From NCBI RefSeq assembly GCF_014642835.1, contig NZ_BMJA01000001.1, forward strand, positions 688,540 through 752,539: 64,000 bases of DNA, written 5' to 3'. The notes under the pieces are model-generated. The model did no database searches and had not been told where the DNA came from. It saw only the letters and a list, made by a program, of their open reading frames with translations. How positions within the stretch are numbered: the first letter of the stretch is position 1; every line of letters starts with the position of its first letter. This document shows positions 55,825 through 64,000 of the stretch, piece by piece. Made by a program: the position numbers and the translations under genes. The stretch comes from Dyella nitratireducens. GTDB lineage: Bacteria > Pseudomonadota > Gammaproteobacteria > Xanthomonadales > Rhodanobacteraceae.

Positions 55825-58800
55825 ATGTGGATCGTCAAAATCGCGCTCGAGCGGCCGCTTACCTTTATCGTTCTGGCGCTGCTGCTGCTGATCCTTGGCC
55901 CGCTGGCGATCTTGCGCACGCCGGTGGATATCTTTCCCAATATCGATATCCCCGTGGTTTCCGTGGTGTGGAATTACACCGGCCTGCCCGCGGATGACAT
56001 GAATAACCGCATCATCACCGGTTACGAGCGCGCGCTGACCACCACCGTCAACGATATCGAACACACCGAAACGCAATCGCTCAATGGCGTTGGCCTGGTG
56101 AAGGTGTATTTCCAGCCCAACGTGAAGATCGACATGGCCGTGGCGCAGGTCACCGCGATTTCGCAGACGGTGCTGCGTTCAATGCCACAGGGCACCAATC
56201 CACCGCTGATCCTGGTGTACAACGCATCCACTGTGCCGGTGCTGCAGTTCGCGCTGTCGTCGAAGGAGCTGTCGGAAACCACGATCTTCGACGATGCCAA
56301 CCAGATCGTACGCACCTTCATTACCTCAGTACGCGGCGCCGCCACGCCCTACCCTTATGGCGGCAAGCAGCGACAGGTGCAGGTCGATCTCAATCCACAG
56401 GCGTTGCTGGCGCATGGTTTGTCGCCCAGCGATGTCGTGGCGGCGATCGGCGCGCAGAACCTGATCTTGCCAGCCGGTACGGAAAAGATCGGCGAGACCG
56501 AATACAGCGTCAAGTTGAACGGCAGTCCGCAGCAGATTGATGAACTGAACAACGCACCGATTCGCACCGCCAACGGCATCACCACCTATGTCCGCGACGT
56601 GGCGCACGTGCACGACGGCTCGCCGCCACAGACCAATATCGTGCGCGTGAACGGCCAGCGCGCCGTGCTCATGTCGATCCTGAAAATCGGCGATGCGTCG
56701 ACGCTGGATATCGTGGATACGCTCAAGGCCTCGCTGCCGGCGATCCGCGCCGCCGTTCCGCAAAGTCTGGAAATCAACGCACTTTCCGATCAGTCGCTGT
56801 TCGTACGCGCGGCTATCTCCGGCGTGATTCGCGAAGGTGTTATCGCCGCCGGTCTGACTGGCTTGATGATCTTGCTGTTCCTGGGCTCATGGCGCTCGAC
56901 GCTGATCATTGCGATCTCGATTCCGCTATCGATTCTGGCCTCGATCATCGCGCTGTCGGCCCTGGGCCAGACGATCAACATCATGACGCTGGGCGGTCTG
57001 GCGCTGGCCGTGGGTATTCTGGTCGACGATGCCACCGTGACGATCGAGAACATCAACTCACATCTGGAGGAAGGCAAAGAGGTCTACGACGCCATCATGG
57101 AAGGCGCGCACCAGATTGCGGTGCCGGCGTTCGTGTCGACCTTGTCCATCTGCATTGTGTTCGTGCCAATTTTCTTCCTGGGTGGTGTAGCGAAGTATCT
57201 GTTCGCACCGCTGGCCGAGGCGGTGGTGTTCGCCATGCTGGCGTCGTACGTGCTGTCGCGAACGCTGGTGCCGACGCTGTCGCTGTTCTGGTTGAAGAAG
57301 CACGATCACAACAAGCAGGCGAATGGCCCGTTGAGTGGCTTCCAGCTCGCCTTCGAGCGCCGCTTCGAACGCTTGCGCGAAGGTTATCGCGGTGCGCTGG
57401 AAACGACAGAGCGCCATCGCGGGTTGTTTGCCATTCTGTTCTTCGCCAGCTGTGCGTTGTCTGTCGGCCTGCTGGTGCCATGGCTTGGCCGCGACTTTTT
57501 CCCCTACGTGGATGGTGGACAGATCAAGCTGCATTTTCGTGCGCCGGTTGGCCTGCGTATTGAGGAGACGGCACGCCTTGCCGACGGCATCGAGGACGTG
57601 ATCCGCGACACGATCCCGAAGCAAGAACTGGCTAGCATCGTCGATACCTTGGGCATTCCTTACAGCGGCATCAACCTTTCCTATAGCAATACGGGCGTGG
57701 TGGGTACCTCGGACGGCGACATCTTTGTAACGCTCAACGAAGATCATCACCCCACCATCGATTACGTGCGCAGCCTGCGGCGACAGCTTGCACAGAAATA
57801 TCCGGGCGTGATCTTTTCGTTCCTGCCGGCAGATATGGTCGGGCAGATTCTGAATTTCGGCGCACCGGCGCCGATCGACGTGGAGGTGTCCAGCCATGAC
57901 GCGAACGCCTCAGCGAAAGTCGCCAAGGAGCTTTACGGTGATTTGCTGACGGTTCCCGGTTTGGTCGACTTGCGCATCCAGCAGGCGTTGAACCTGCCGC
58001 AGATCAACGTGAATGTGGATCGCACGCGCGCCAGCCTGGTCGGCCTGACCACGCAGGACGTGGCGAGCAATCTGCTAACCGCGCTGGCTGGCTCCTCGCA
58101 AGTCAATCCTACCTTCTGGGTCGACCCGAAAACCGGCATCAGTTACAGCATTGCCACGCAAACACCGCAATATCGCATCGATACGTTGCAGGAGTTGAAA
58201 AACCTGCCGATCCGAAGCACCAGCGGCAGCGTGGCGAGTAGCAGCTCGTCGGGTGGCTCGACGGTCAGCCAGACGTTGCAGAATCTCGCTGATTTCTCGC
58301 GCAGCGATGGGCCGGCGATCGTTACGCATTACAGCACGCGGCCGACCATGGATTTGTATGCTTCGGTCGATCGCACTGACCTCGGCAGCGTGGCCAGTGA
58401 CGTGCAACGCGTGGTGGCCGAGCATTCCAAGCATTTGCCGCGCGACGTGAACATCGATATACGCGGCCAGGTGCAGACCATGCAATCTTCCTACAAAGGT
58501 TTGCTTGGCGGACTGCTGTTTGCGATCGTGCTGGTGTATTTGCTGATCGTGGTGAATTTCCAAAGCTGGCTGGATCCGCTGATCATCATCGCGGCGCTGC
58601 CGGCGGCCTTGGCGGGCTTGGTGTGGATGCTATTCCTCACGGGCACCCCGCTGTCGGTGCCGGCGCTGATGGGCGCGATCATGTGCATGGGTGTGGCAAC
58701 GGCCAACTCGATTCTCGTGATCAGCTTTGCGCGCGAGCGGCTGGCGCATCATGACGATCCGGTACAAGCAGCCATCGAGGCAGGTTTCCAGCGCTTTCGC

Positions 58801-59010
58801 CCGGTGTTGATGACGGCGCTGGCGATGATCATCGGCATGGTGCCGATGGCGCTGGGCCTGGGTGAAGGCGGCGAGCAGAACGCGCCGCTGGGCCGCGCCG
58901 TGATCGGCGGCCTGCTGCTCGCTACGGCTGCCACTTTGTTCTTCGTACCTACTTTTTTCAGCTTGATGCATCGCAGCCACAAGGCCGACCGTGATGCAGC
59001 AACCGCGTGA
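55825..59010 (+). CDS. RND efflux transporter permease subunit
   Basis: 1061 residues with the full AcrB/HAE1-like layout. TM1 is 'PLTFIVLALLLLILGPLAI', followed by 'RTPVDIFPNIDIPVVSVVWNYTGLPADDM', the family signature. A first periplasmic loop, a helix cluster with 'GLALAVGILVDDATVTIENI' (the charged Asp-Asp proton relay pair in TM4) and a second half of similar layout follow. It expels hydrophobic compounds using the proton gradient. A Ser/Gly-rich insert ('SSSSSGGSTVSQT' region) lies in the second periplasmic part. The permease precedes its adaptor, the reverse of the usual order. Confidence 0.95.
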   Translation: MWIVKIALERPLTFIVLALLLLILGPLAILRTPVDIFPNIDIPVVSVVWNYTGLPADDMNNRIITGYERALTTTVNDIEHTETQSLNGVGLVKVYFQPNVKIDMAVAQVTAISQTVLRSMPQGTNPPLILVYNASTVPVLQFALSSKELSETTIFDDANQIVRTFITSVRGAATPYPYGGKQRQVQVDLNPQALLAHGLSPSDVVAAIGAQNLILPAGTEKIGETEYSVKLNGSPQQIDELNNAPIRTANGITTYVRDVAHVHDGSPPQTNIVRVNGQRAVLMSILKIGDASTLDIVDTLKASLPAIRAAVPQSLEINALSDQSLFVRAAISGVIREGVIAAGLTGLMILLFLGSWRSTLIIAISIPLSILASIIALSALGQTINIMTLGGLALAVGILVDDATVTIENINSHLEEGKEVYDAIMEGAHQIAVPAFVSTLSICIVFVPIFFLGGVAKYLFAPLAEAVVFAMLASYVLSRTLVPTLSLFWLKKHDHNKQANGPLSGFQLAFERRFERLREGYRGALETTERHRGLFAILFFASCALSVGLLVPWLGRDFFPYVDGGQIKLHFRAPVGLRIEETARLADGIEDVIRDTIPKQELASIVDTLGIPYSGINLSYSNTGVVGTSDGDIFVTLNEDHHPTIDYVRSLRRQLAQKYPGVIFSFLPADMVGQILNFGAPAPIDVEVSSHDANASAKVAKELYGDLLTVPGLVDLRIQQALNLPQINVNVDRTRASLVGLTTQDVASNLLTALAGSSQVNPTFWVDPKTGISYSIATQTPQYRIDTLQELKNLPIRSTSGSVASSSSSGGSTVSQTLQNLADFSRSDGPAIVTHYSTRPTMDLYASVDRTDLGSVASDVQRVVAEHSKHLPRDVNIDIRGQVQTMQSSYKGLLGGLLFAIVLVYLLIVVNFQSWLDPLIIIAALPAALAGLVWMLFLTGTPLSVPALMGAIMCMGVATANSILVISFARERLAHHDDPVQAAIEAGFQRFRPVLMTALAMIIGMVPMALGLGEGGEQNAPLGRAVIGGLLLATAATLFFVPTFFSLMHRSHKADRDAATA

Positions 59011-59020
59011 GAGCACGAAC

Positions 59021-60202
59021 ATGTCTAGTGCAAATGTTTCGCACCGCCCCAGTCAGCCGTCACATGGCGCACGGCTCGTGCTTATCGGGCTCGGGGTCGT
59101 GCTGGTCGTGCTGGGTGCTATTGGCATCGTCAAGCGCGTGCATGCGCGACATGAACTGACCGAAGACACGGACCGCAATGCCGTCGCCACCGTAGCCACG
59201 ATCACGCCCAACGCCTCACCCAAGGATCAAGGCCTGACCTTGCCAGGCACCGTCGCTTCCTGGCAGGACGCGCAGGTATATGCACGCACGACCGGCTACG
59301 TGGCCAAGTGGTATGTCGATATCGGCGCCAACGTGAAGAAGGGCCAGCGTTTGGCCGACTTGGATACGCCGGACGTCGACAATCAGCTGTTGCAAGGCAA
59401 GGCGCAGATGCGTACCGATCAGGCCAATGAGGCGTTTGCGAAAGTGACCGCCGACCGCTATGCGAAACTGGCGACGCAAGGGTTGATCGCGCAGCAGACG
59501 GCTGATCAGTATCTGGCGCAGTACAAGGCGGATGTCGCGACCGTGCAGGCAGATCAGGCGAACGTGGCGCGCTTGCAGAACCTGGAAGATTTCAAATACA
59601 TCGACGCGCCCTACGATGGCATCGTTACGCAGCGCAATCTCAACATCGGCGCATTGGTGGATGCGGGTTCCACCGGCAGCAATCTATTTGTGATTGCCGA
59701 CACCAGCAAGCTGCGCGTCTATGTGGATGTACCGGAAACGTATGCCGCCAGCGTGCATGTCGGCATGCCTGCCGACGTCAGCTTGAATACTTACGGCGCC
59801 AAGCCGATCACCGGGACGGTGGCACGCACCGCTGATGCGCTTGATCCGAGCACTCGCACGCTGCGTACGGAAATCGATGTTGATAACAACGAGCTGCAAC
59901 TGGTGCCAGGTGTTTATGCCAACGTGAAATTGCAGGTATCCACGGCCACGCGCAACTACGTCGTTCCCGCGAACGTGCTGCTGTTCCGCTCCGAAGGTTT
60001 GCGTGTTGCATTGATCGACGGGCAGCAGCGTGTGCATCTGCAGCCGGTAACGCTGGGGCGTGATTTCGGCAGCACAGTGGAGATCACCGAGGGACTGACC
60101 GATGGCGATCGCATCGTACTAAGCCCGCCGGATTCGTTGTACGAAGACCAGCAGGTGAAGGTCGTCGAGCCGAATAAAGCGCAGAAGCAGCGCATGCCTT
60201 GA
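59021..60202 (+). CDS. RND efflux periplasmic adaptor (membrane-fusion protein)
   Basis: 393 residues from ATG 59021; an ATG at 58994 overlapping the permease end is also possible. An N-terminal anchor helix 'LVLIGLGVVLVVLGAIGIV' precedes the adaptor domains: a split lipoyl domain ('VYARTTGYVAKWYVDIGANVKKGQRLADLDTP' and 'YIDAPYDGIVTQRNLNIGALVDAG'), an alpha-helical hairpin between them, and beta-barrel and membrane-proximal domains. It links the permease to an outer-membrane channel, but no channel gene follows in this window. Its stop lies 4 bases from the convergent cytochrome gene. Confidence 0.93.
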   Translation: MSSANVSHRPSQPSHGARLVLIGLGVVLVVLGAIGIVKRVHARHELTEDTDRNAVATVATITPNASPKDQGLTLPGTVASWQDAQVYARTTGYVAKWYVDIGANVKKGQRLADLDTPDVDNQLLQGKAQMRTDQANEAFAKVTADRYAKLATQGLIAQQTADQYLAQYKADVATVQADQANVARLQNLEDFKYIDAPYDGIVTQRNLNIGALVDAGSTGSNLFVIADTSKLRVYVDVPETYAASVHVGMPADVSLNTYGAKPITGTVARTADALDPSTRTLRTEIDVDNNELQLVPGVYANVKLQVSTATRNYVVPANVLLFRSEGLRVALIDGQQRVHLQPVTLGRDFGSTVEITEGLTDGDRIVLSPPDSLYEDQQVKVVEPNKAQKQRMP

Positions 60203-60206
60203 GAAT

Positions 60207-61499
60207 TCAATCGATCGGCGTATGCCGATACGTGGCCACATCGCGCTCCTGCACTGCCGAAGCATGATTCGACCAGGCATGGCGAATGTAGGTGACCACG
60301 GCAGCCACATCCGCATCACTTAACTGCTGCGCATACGGCGGCATGGAATAGGGCCGGGGATTGCAGACAGTCACCGGCGGAAATCCGCCCAGCAATACCA
60401 CGCGCGTCGCATTGATGCCGGTGGGCTCTACAACGGATGCATTGCCATCCAAAGGGGGATAGACGCCCGGCACACCCGCGCCATCCTTGCCATGGCAATT
60501 CGCACAGCGCTCGGTGTAGACGGCATTGCCGCGATCGATGAGCGACTGGCTGTCGAAACTTGCCGGCATCGGTGCCGGCGTGGCGCGCGCCGGCAGGGAT
60601 AGCAAATAGTCGGCGATGGCTTGCAGATCATCATCGCGCAGGTATTGCGTGCTGCTGGCCACCACGTCCGCCATGGGGCCAACCGCCGCGCTTTTTAATG
60701 ACTGCCCTTTCTTCAGCACGTCGATAATGTCCTGCCGGCCCCAGCCTTGCAGGCCACCGTTGGTCTTCGTGCTCAAGTCTGGCGCATACCAGTCCTGCTC
60801 CGGAATCTGTCCACCCGACAAGGTTGCACGAGCCTCCAGGCCGCCCCATGCGCCACGCGCGGCGTGGCATTCGTTACAGTGCCCAAGCCCCTGCACCAGA
60901 TACGCGCCACGATTCCAGGATGCCGATTGCGAAGCATTGGGCTGATAGACACCCGCTTTGAAATACACCGCGCGCCATGCGGCGAGTGTGCTGCGTACGT
61001 TGTAGGGGAAACGCAGTTCCAGTGCGGCATTCGCTTCGTGCACAGGTGGTAGCGAACGCAGGTAAGCGAAGATGGCGATGGCATCGTCACGCGTAACGTT
61101 GGTGAACGAGGTATACGAAAATGCTGGATAGAGCGGCTCGCCGCTGCGCCCGATGCCATCGTGCAGAGCACGCCAGAAATCGTTGAAGTTCCAATTACCG
61201 ATGCCTGTTTGCGTATCCGGCGTGATATTGGGCGCGGGGATATTGCCGAACGGCGTGGGCAGCATGCGGCCGCCCGCATACGCGTGGCCAGCGCGTGCGG
61301 TGTGGCAGGAGCCACAATCGCCGGCCGTGGCCAGATAGCGGCCCTTGGCAATCACGCCTGGATCCTTGAGCATGGCCGCGATCGCCGGATCTTCCTGAGA
61401 GGCCGTCGCCGGCGAATGCCGCTGCGACAGCCACCATCCACCGGCCAGCACAATTACCAGCAACACGATGGGGATCCATAACCAACGCAATGGCTTCAT
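60207..61499 (-). CDS. Membrane-anchored tri-haem cytochrome c
   Basis: 430 residues from ATG 61499. One N-terminal anchor helix ('WLWIPIVLLVIVLAGGWWLS') is followed by three haem-binding CxxCH motifs: CGSCH (62-66), CNECH in the middle, CANCH near the end. This is the layout of the cytochrome subunit of membrane alcohol or sugar dehydrogenases (AdhB/GdhC-type), which pass electrons to ubiquinone or an oxidase. No dehydrogenase gene is adjacent. It overlaps the next upstream cytochrome gene by 4 bases (ATGA). Confidence 0.92.
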   Translation of the reverse strand: MKPLRWLWIPIVLLVIVLAGGWWLSQRHSPATASQEDPAIAAMLKDPGVIAKGRYLATAGDCGSCHTARAGHAYAGGRMLPTPFGNIPAPNITPDTQTGIGNWNFNDFWRALHDGIGRSGEPLYPAFSYTSFTNVTRDDAIAIFAYLRSLPPVHEANAALELRFPYNVRSTLAAWRAVYFKAGVYQPNASQSASWNRGAYLVQGLGHCNECHAARGAWGGLEARATLSGGQIPEQDWYAPDLSTKTNGGLQGWGRQDIIDVLKKGQSLKSAAVGPMADVVASSTQYLRDDDLQAIADYLLSLPARATPAPMPASFDSQSLIDRGNAVYTERCANCHGKDGAGVPGVYPPLDGNASVVEPTGINATRVVLLGGFPPVTVCNPRPYSMPPYAQQLSDADVAAVVTYIRHAWSNHASAVQERDVATYRHTPID

Positions 61500-62209
61500 G
61501 CGCCGTCCCCCTGTGCTTGCAACACCCCGCAACGCAAGGGCGGTGTGATCGAACCTGCGGGTTGCGGATGCGTGTCAGCGGGTACCTCCTGGTTCGCCAG
61601 CCATGCCGAGACGGCCGTGATGTCGGCAGGTGCGAGGCGATTGGCGATCTGCGCCATGCAATCGGGGGCAGCGGAGGCACGTGTACCCGTTCGCCACGAA
61701 CCTAGCTGCGAACTGATGTAGTCGTAAGGCAGGCCGACCAGCCCCGGTACCGAAGGCTCGGTGCCGGTCAGCTGCTTACCGTGGCAAGCCTGGCATGGCG
61801 GCACCTGGCGCGCGGGATCGCCGGCAGTAACCAGTTGCTCGCCCCGCTGCAGCATCGATGGGGCCAAGGCGGGTACCGGTTTGCGTTCGTACGGCACTTG
61901 CTGTGCGGCGAAGTACGCCGCGATCTCATGCATGTATTCCGGGGTCAGCAAACGCACGGTGTATTCCATCGGCGCGTATTTGCGCACTCCGCGCTGGAAG
62001 TTCTGGATCTGCAGGGCGAGATAGCCGGCGGGCTTGCCGGCCAAGCGTGGAAAGAAACCGCTGCCTGAAGAGCCCTCGCCATGCACACCGTGGCAGGTGG
62101 TACATGCTGCGATGCGTTGCTGCAGCGTGTCAGGCACCGAAGCCTGATCGGCATGTGCAAGCACACTGCAAAGCAGCAAGGCGAACGGGATTGTCCATCG
62201 CATACACAT
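61496..62209 (-). CDS. Exported di-haem cytochrome c (c4-like)
   Basis: 237 residues from ATG 62209 (a second ATG lies two codons later). A signal peptide 'WTIPFALLLCSVLAHA' is followed by two cytochrome c domains with CTTCH and CQACH, the c4-like tandem arrangement. Methionine ligand candidates are present ('APMEYTVRLLTPEYMHEIAAYFA'). It probably shuttles electrons in the periplasm to or from the tri-haem partner encoded in the same transcript. The donor is unknown. Confidence 0.9.
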   Translation of the reverse strand: MCMRWTIPFALLLCSVLAHADQASVPDTLQQRIAACTTCHGVHGEGSSGSGFFPRLAGKPAGYLALQIQNFQRGVRKYAPMEYTVRLLTPEYMHEIAAYFAAQQVPYERKPVPALAPSMLQRGEQLVTAGDPARQVPPCQACHGKQLTGTEPSVPGLVGLPYDYISSQLGSWRTGTRASAAPDCMAQIANRLAPADITAVSAWLANQEVPADTHPQPAGSITPPLRCGVLQAQGDGA

Positions 62210-62315
62210 CGACCGGCCCCTGGCACCCATGCCAGAAGTATAGGAGCAGCGCGTGCGCCATCCGTGACGCCTGCGGTTATGCTGCGGCATCACGCCACGC
62301 CCGGAGGTTGTCGCC

Positions 62316-63929
62316 ATGCTTCACCCATCGCTGTTGTGTGCCGCACTCACGCTTGTCGTTCTGCCCTCCGCGCCACTTTTTGCCCAGGACAACGATATAG
62401 CTTGGCAAAGCGTGACCGAACTGCAGCAACAGATGGATGCCGGCAAGCTCACCAGCAAGATCCTGGTGCAGGACGATATGGCGCGCATCCACACGATCGA
62501 TCAGGCTGGCCCCAGCTTGCGCTCGGTATTGCAGTTGAATCCGGATGCCACGCAGATCGCGGCAAAGCTGGATACAAAACGCACGTCTTCGCATGGTCCG
62601 CTATATGGCATTCCGGTGCTGCTGAAGGACAACATCGATACCGGCGACCACACGCTGACCACCGCCGGTTCACTGGCATTGGTGAGCGCGCCGGCACCAC
62701 GGGACGCTGCACTGGTGACCCGCCTGCGCAAGGCTGGCGCGGTGATTCTGGGCAAGACCAATTTGAGCGAGTGGGCGGATTTTCGCTCCGCCCATGCCAG
62801 CAGTGGATGGACGGGTCGTGGCGGGCAAACGCGCAATCCGTATGCGCTGGATCGCAATCCTTGCGGTTCGAGTTCGGGTTCCGCCGTAGCTGTGGCGGCG
62901 GGTCTGGTGCCGGTCGCCGTGGGCACGGAAACGGATGGATCGATCATCTGCCCGGCTTCGATGAATGGCATCGTCGGTATCAAGCCGACGCTAGGGCTGG
63001 TCAGCCGCAGCGGCATTATTCCGATCAGCCACAACCAGGACACGGCCGGCCCGATGGCGCGCAACGTTACCGATGCAGCGATCTTGCTCACGGCGTTGGC
63101 AGGCAGCGATCCACGCGATCCCGCTACTGCGGATGCGGATAAACACGCCACCGACTACACGCGCTTCCTCGATCCCAACGGCTTGCGCGGCAAGCGTATC
63201 GGCGTGGTGCGGCAGTTGGCGGGCAATGAACCCAATGCCGATCGCGTGCTGGATGAAGCGATTGCGGCGATGAAGGCACAAGGCGCCATCATCGTGGATC
63301 CGGTCACGCTGCCGCATCTGGCTGAACTTGGCGATCCGGAAATGACCGTGATGCTGTATGACTTCAAACATGATCTCAACGCGTACTTGGCTGGACGCAC
63401 AGGGCTGCAGGTGAAAACGCTCGCAGACTTGATTGCCTTCGACAAACAGGAAGCTGCGCGTGAGATGCCCTGGTTCGGCCAAGACCTGTTCGAACAAGCG
63501 CAAGCCAAGGGACCACGGACCGACCAGGCCTATGTGGATGCATTGAACAAGGCGAAGCAGTTGTCGGGACCGCAAGGTATTGATGCGGCGCTGCAGGCCA
63601 ATCATCTGGATGCCTTGCTCTCACCGTCGTGGGGACCGGCGTATCTCACGGATTTGGTGCTTGGCGATCACATTGTGAGCGGCAATCCGACCATTGGTGG
63701 CGCATCGCAGCCGGCTGCGGTGGCGGGGTATCCGTCGATAACCGTACCTGCAGGATGGGCGCATGGTTTGCCGGTCGGCATCGTGTTTTTCGGCGCCCAA
63801 TGGAGCGAGCCGACGTTGATTTCGATCGCGTATGGTTTTGAGCAGCACACGCACGCATGGCAACCACCCAGGTTTTTGCCGACAGTAGACGCCGATTCGT
63901 ATGCGCCGGTGCCTGCGCAGAGTCATTGA
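62316..63929 (+). CDS. Exported amidase-signature family hydrolase
   Basis: 537 residues. A signal peptide ('LCAALTLVVLPSAPLFAQ') precedes an amidase-signature domain with the Ser-cisSer-Lys triad: Lys in 'PVLLKDNIDTGD', the middle Ser in 'NPCGSSSGSAVAVAAG', and the nucleophilic Ser in 'GTETDGSIICPAS'. The family hydrolyses amide bonds (amidase, peptide amidase, 6-aminohexanoate hydrolase). Export suggests action on external amides or peptides. It is divergent from the cytochrome pair with a 106-base gap. The C-terminus is complete at 63929; the remaining 71 bases of the window hold nothing I can identify. Confidence 0.9.
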   Translation: MLHPSLLCAALTLVVLPSAPLFAQDNDIAWQSVTELQQQMDAGKLTSKILVQDDMARIHTIDQAGPSLRSVLQLNPDATQIAAKLDTKRTSSHGPLYGIPVLLKDNIDTGDHTLTTAGSLALVSAPAPRDAALVTRLRKAGAVILGKTNLSEWADFRSAHASSGWTGRGGQTRNPYALDRNPCGSSSGSAVAVAAGLVPVAVGTETDGSIICPASMNGIVGIKPTLGLVSRSGIIPISHNQDTAGPMARNVTDAAILLTALAGSDPRDPATADADKHATDYTRFLDPNGLRGKRIGVVRQLAGNEPNADRVLDEAIAAMKAQGAIIVDPVTLPHLAELGDPEMTVMLYDFKHDLNAYLAGRTGLQVKTLADLIAFDKQEAAREMPWFGQDLFEQAQAKGPRTDQAYVDALNKAKQLSGPQGIDAALQANHLDALLSPSWGPAYLTDLVLGDHIVSGNPTIGGASQPAAVAGYPSITVPAGWAHGLPVGIVFFGAQWSEPTLISIAYGFEQHTHAWQPPRFLPTVDADSYAPVPAQSH

Positions 63930-64000
63930 ATGAGCATCGGGTTGGCCGAAAGCTGCTCGCTTCGGCCAGCCTCATCGCATAACGTGGCGCCTCCTTCTCG

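Noticed and set aside
53454-55940. An 828-residue form of RNase G
   Set aside because: The extension runs antisense through mug; the GTG at 54956 begins the conserved RNase G sequence.

Overview
The window is high-GC chromosomal DNA from a gammaproteobacterium, most likely a member of the Lysobacterales (Xanthomonadales), family Rhodanobacteraceae (Dyella/Luteibacter/Rhodanobacter-like). This rests on the backbone order lpxB-rnhB-dnaE-accA, a rng-yhdP-tldD block with darP and pmbA nearby, and palindromic REP-like repeats built on GTAGGTTGGGGT. It is an inference from gene order and protein character; no 16S gene is present.

Layout. (1) 1-8.76 kb: lpxB (3' end), rnhB and dnaE; a two-gene DUF1778/GNAT toxin-antitoxin module with its own palindromic operator; then accA, a VOC protein and an exported adenosine-deaminase-like enzyme. 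(2) 8.8-11.6 kb: a REP hairpin, a PspF-like sigma-54 activator with no sensor domain, and small hypothetical genes. (3) 11.7-15.2 kb: a more AT-rich cargo segment of three orphan minus-strand genes, one of which carries a PD-(D/E)XK nuclease signature. (4) 15.25-39.24 kb: one very long minus-strand type VI secretion (T6SS) cluster. In transcription order it is tssBC (a single fused gene), hcp, tssE, tssF, tssG, vgrG, DUF2169-pentapeptide, pentapeptide, DUF3540, DUF4150 (PAAR-like), tssJ, tssK, tssL, tssM, tssA, and a methyltransferase-helical repeat-GNAT fusion gene. (5) 39.2-41.7 kb: a 388-bp promoter region, a NYN-domain gene and tilS. (6) 41.7-45.6 kb: a decayed cytochrome P450 fragment, two MFS transporters, xseB and a DUF4870 gene. 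(7) 45.7-55.6 kb: pmbA, DUF1653, darP, tldD, yhdP, rng and mug. (8) 55.8-64 kb: an RND efflux permease and adaptor behind a TetR-type palindrome, two membrane or periplasmic c-type cytochromes, and an exported amidase.

The most striking feature is the T6SS. The two contractile sheath proteins TssB and TssC, normally separate genes, form one uninterrupted 787-residue reading frame joined by an alanine-rich, coiled-coil-like linker. No tssH/clpV unfoldase gene is present in the window. The VgrG spike carries a long C-terminal tail of nonapeptide repeats (21 Thr/Asn-rich units followed by 8 Ile/Gly-rich units). A candidate sigma-54 promoter with a perfect -24 box lies just upstream of tssBC, and an orphan sigma-54 activator with an altered GAFTGA loop lies at the other end of the locus. 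The cluster therefore looks like a self-contained, divergent, sigma-54-controlled T6SS inserted in the accA-tilS interval, with cargo genes at its distal end.
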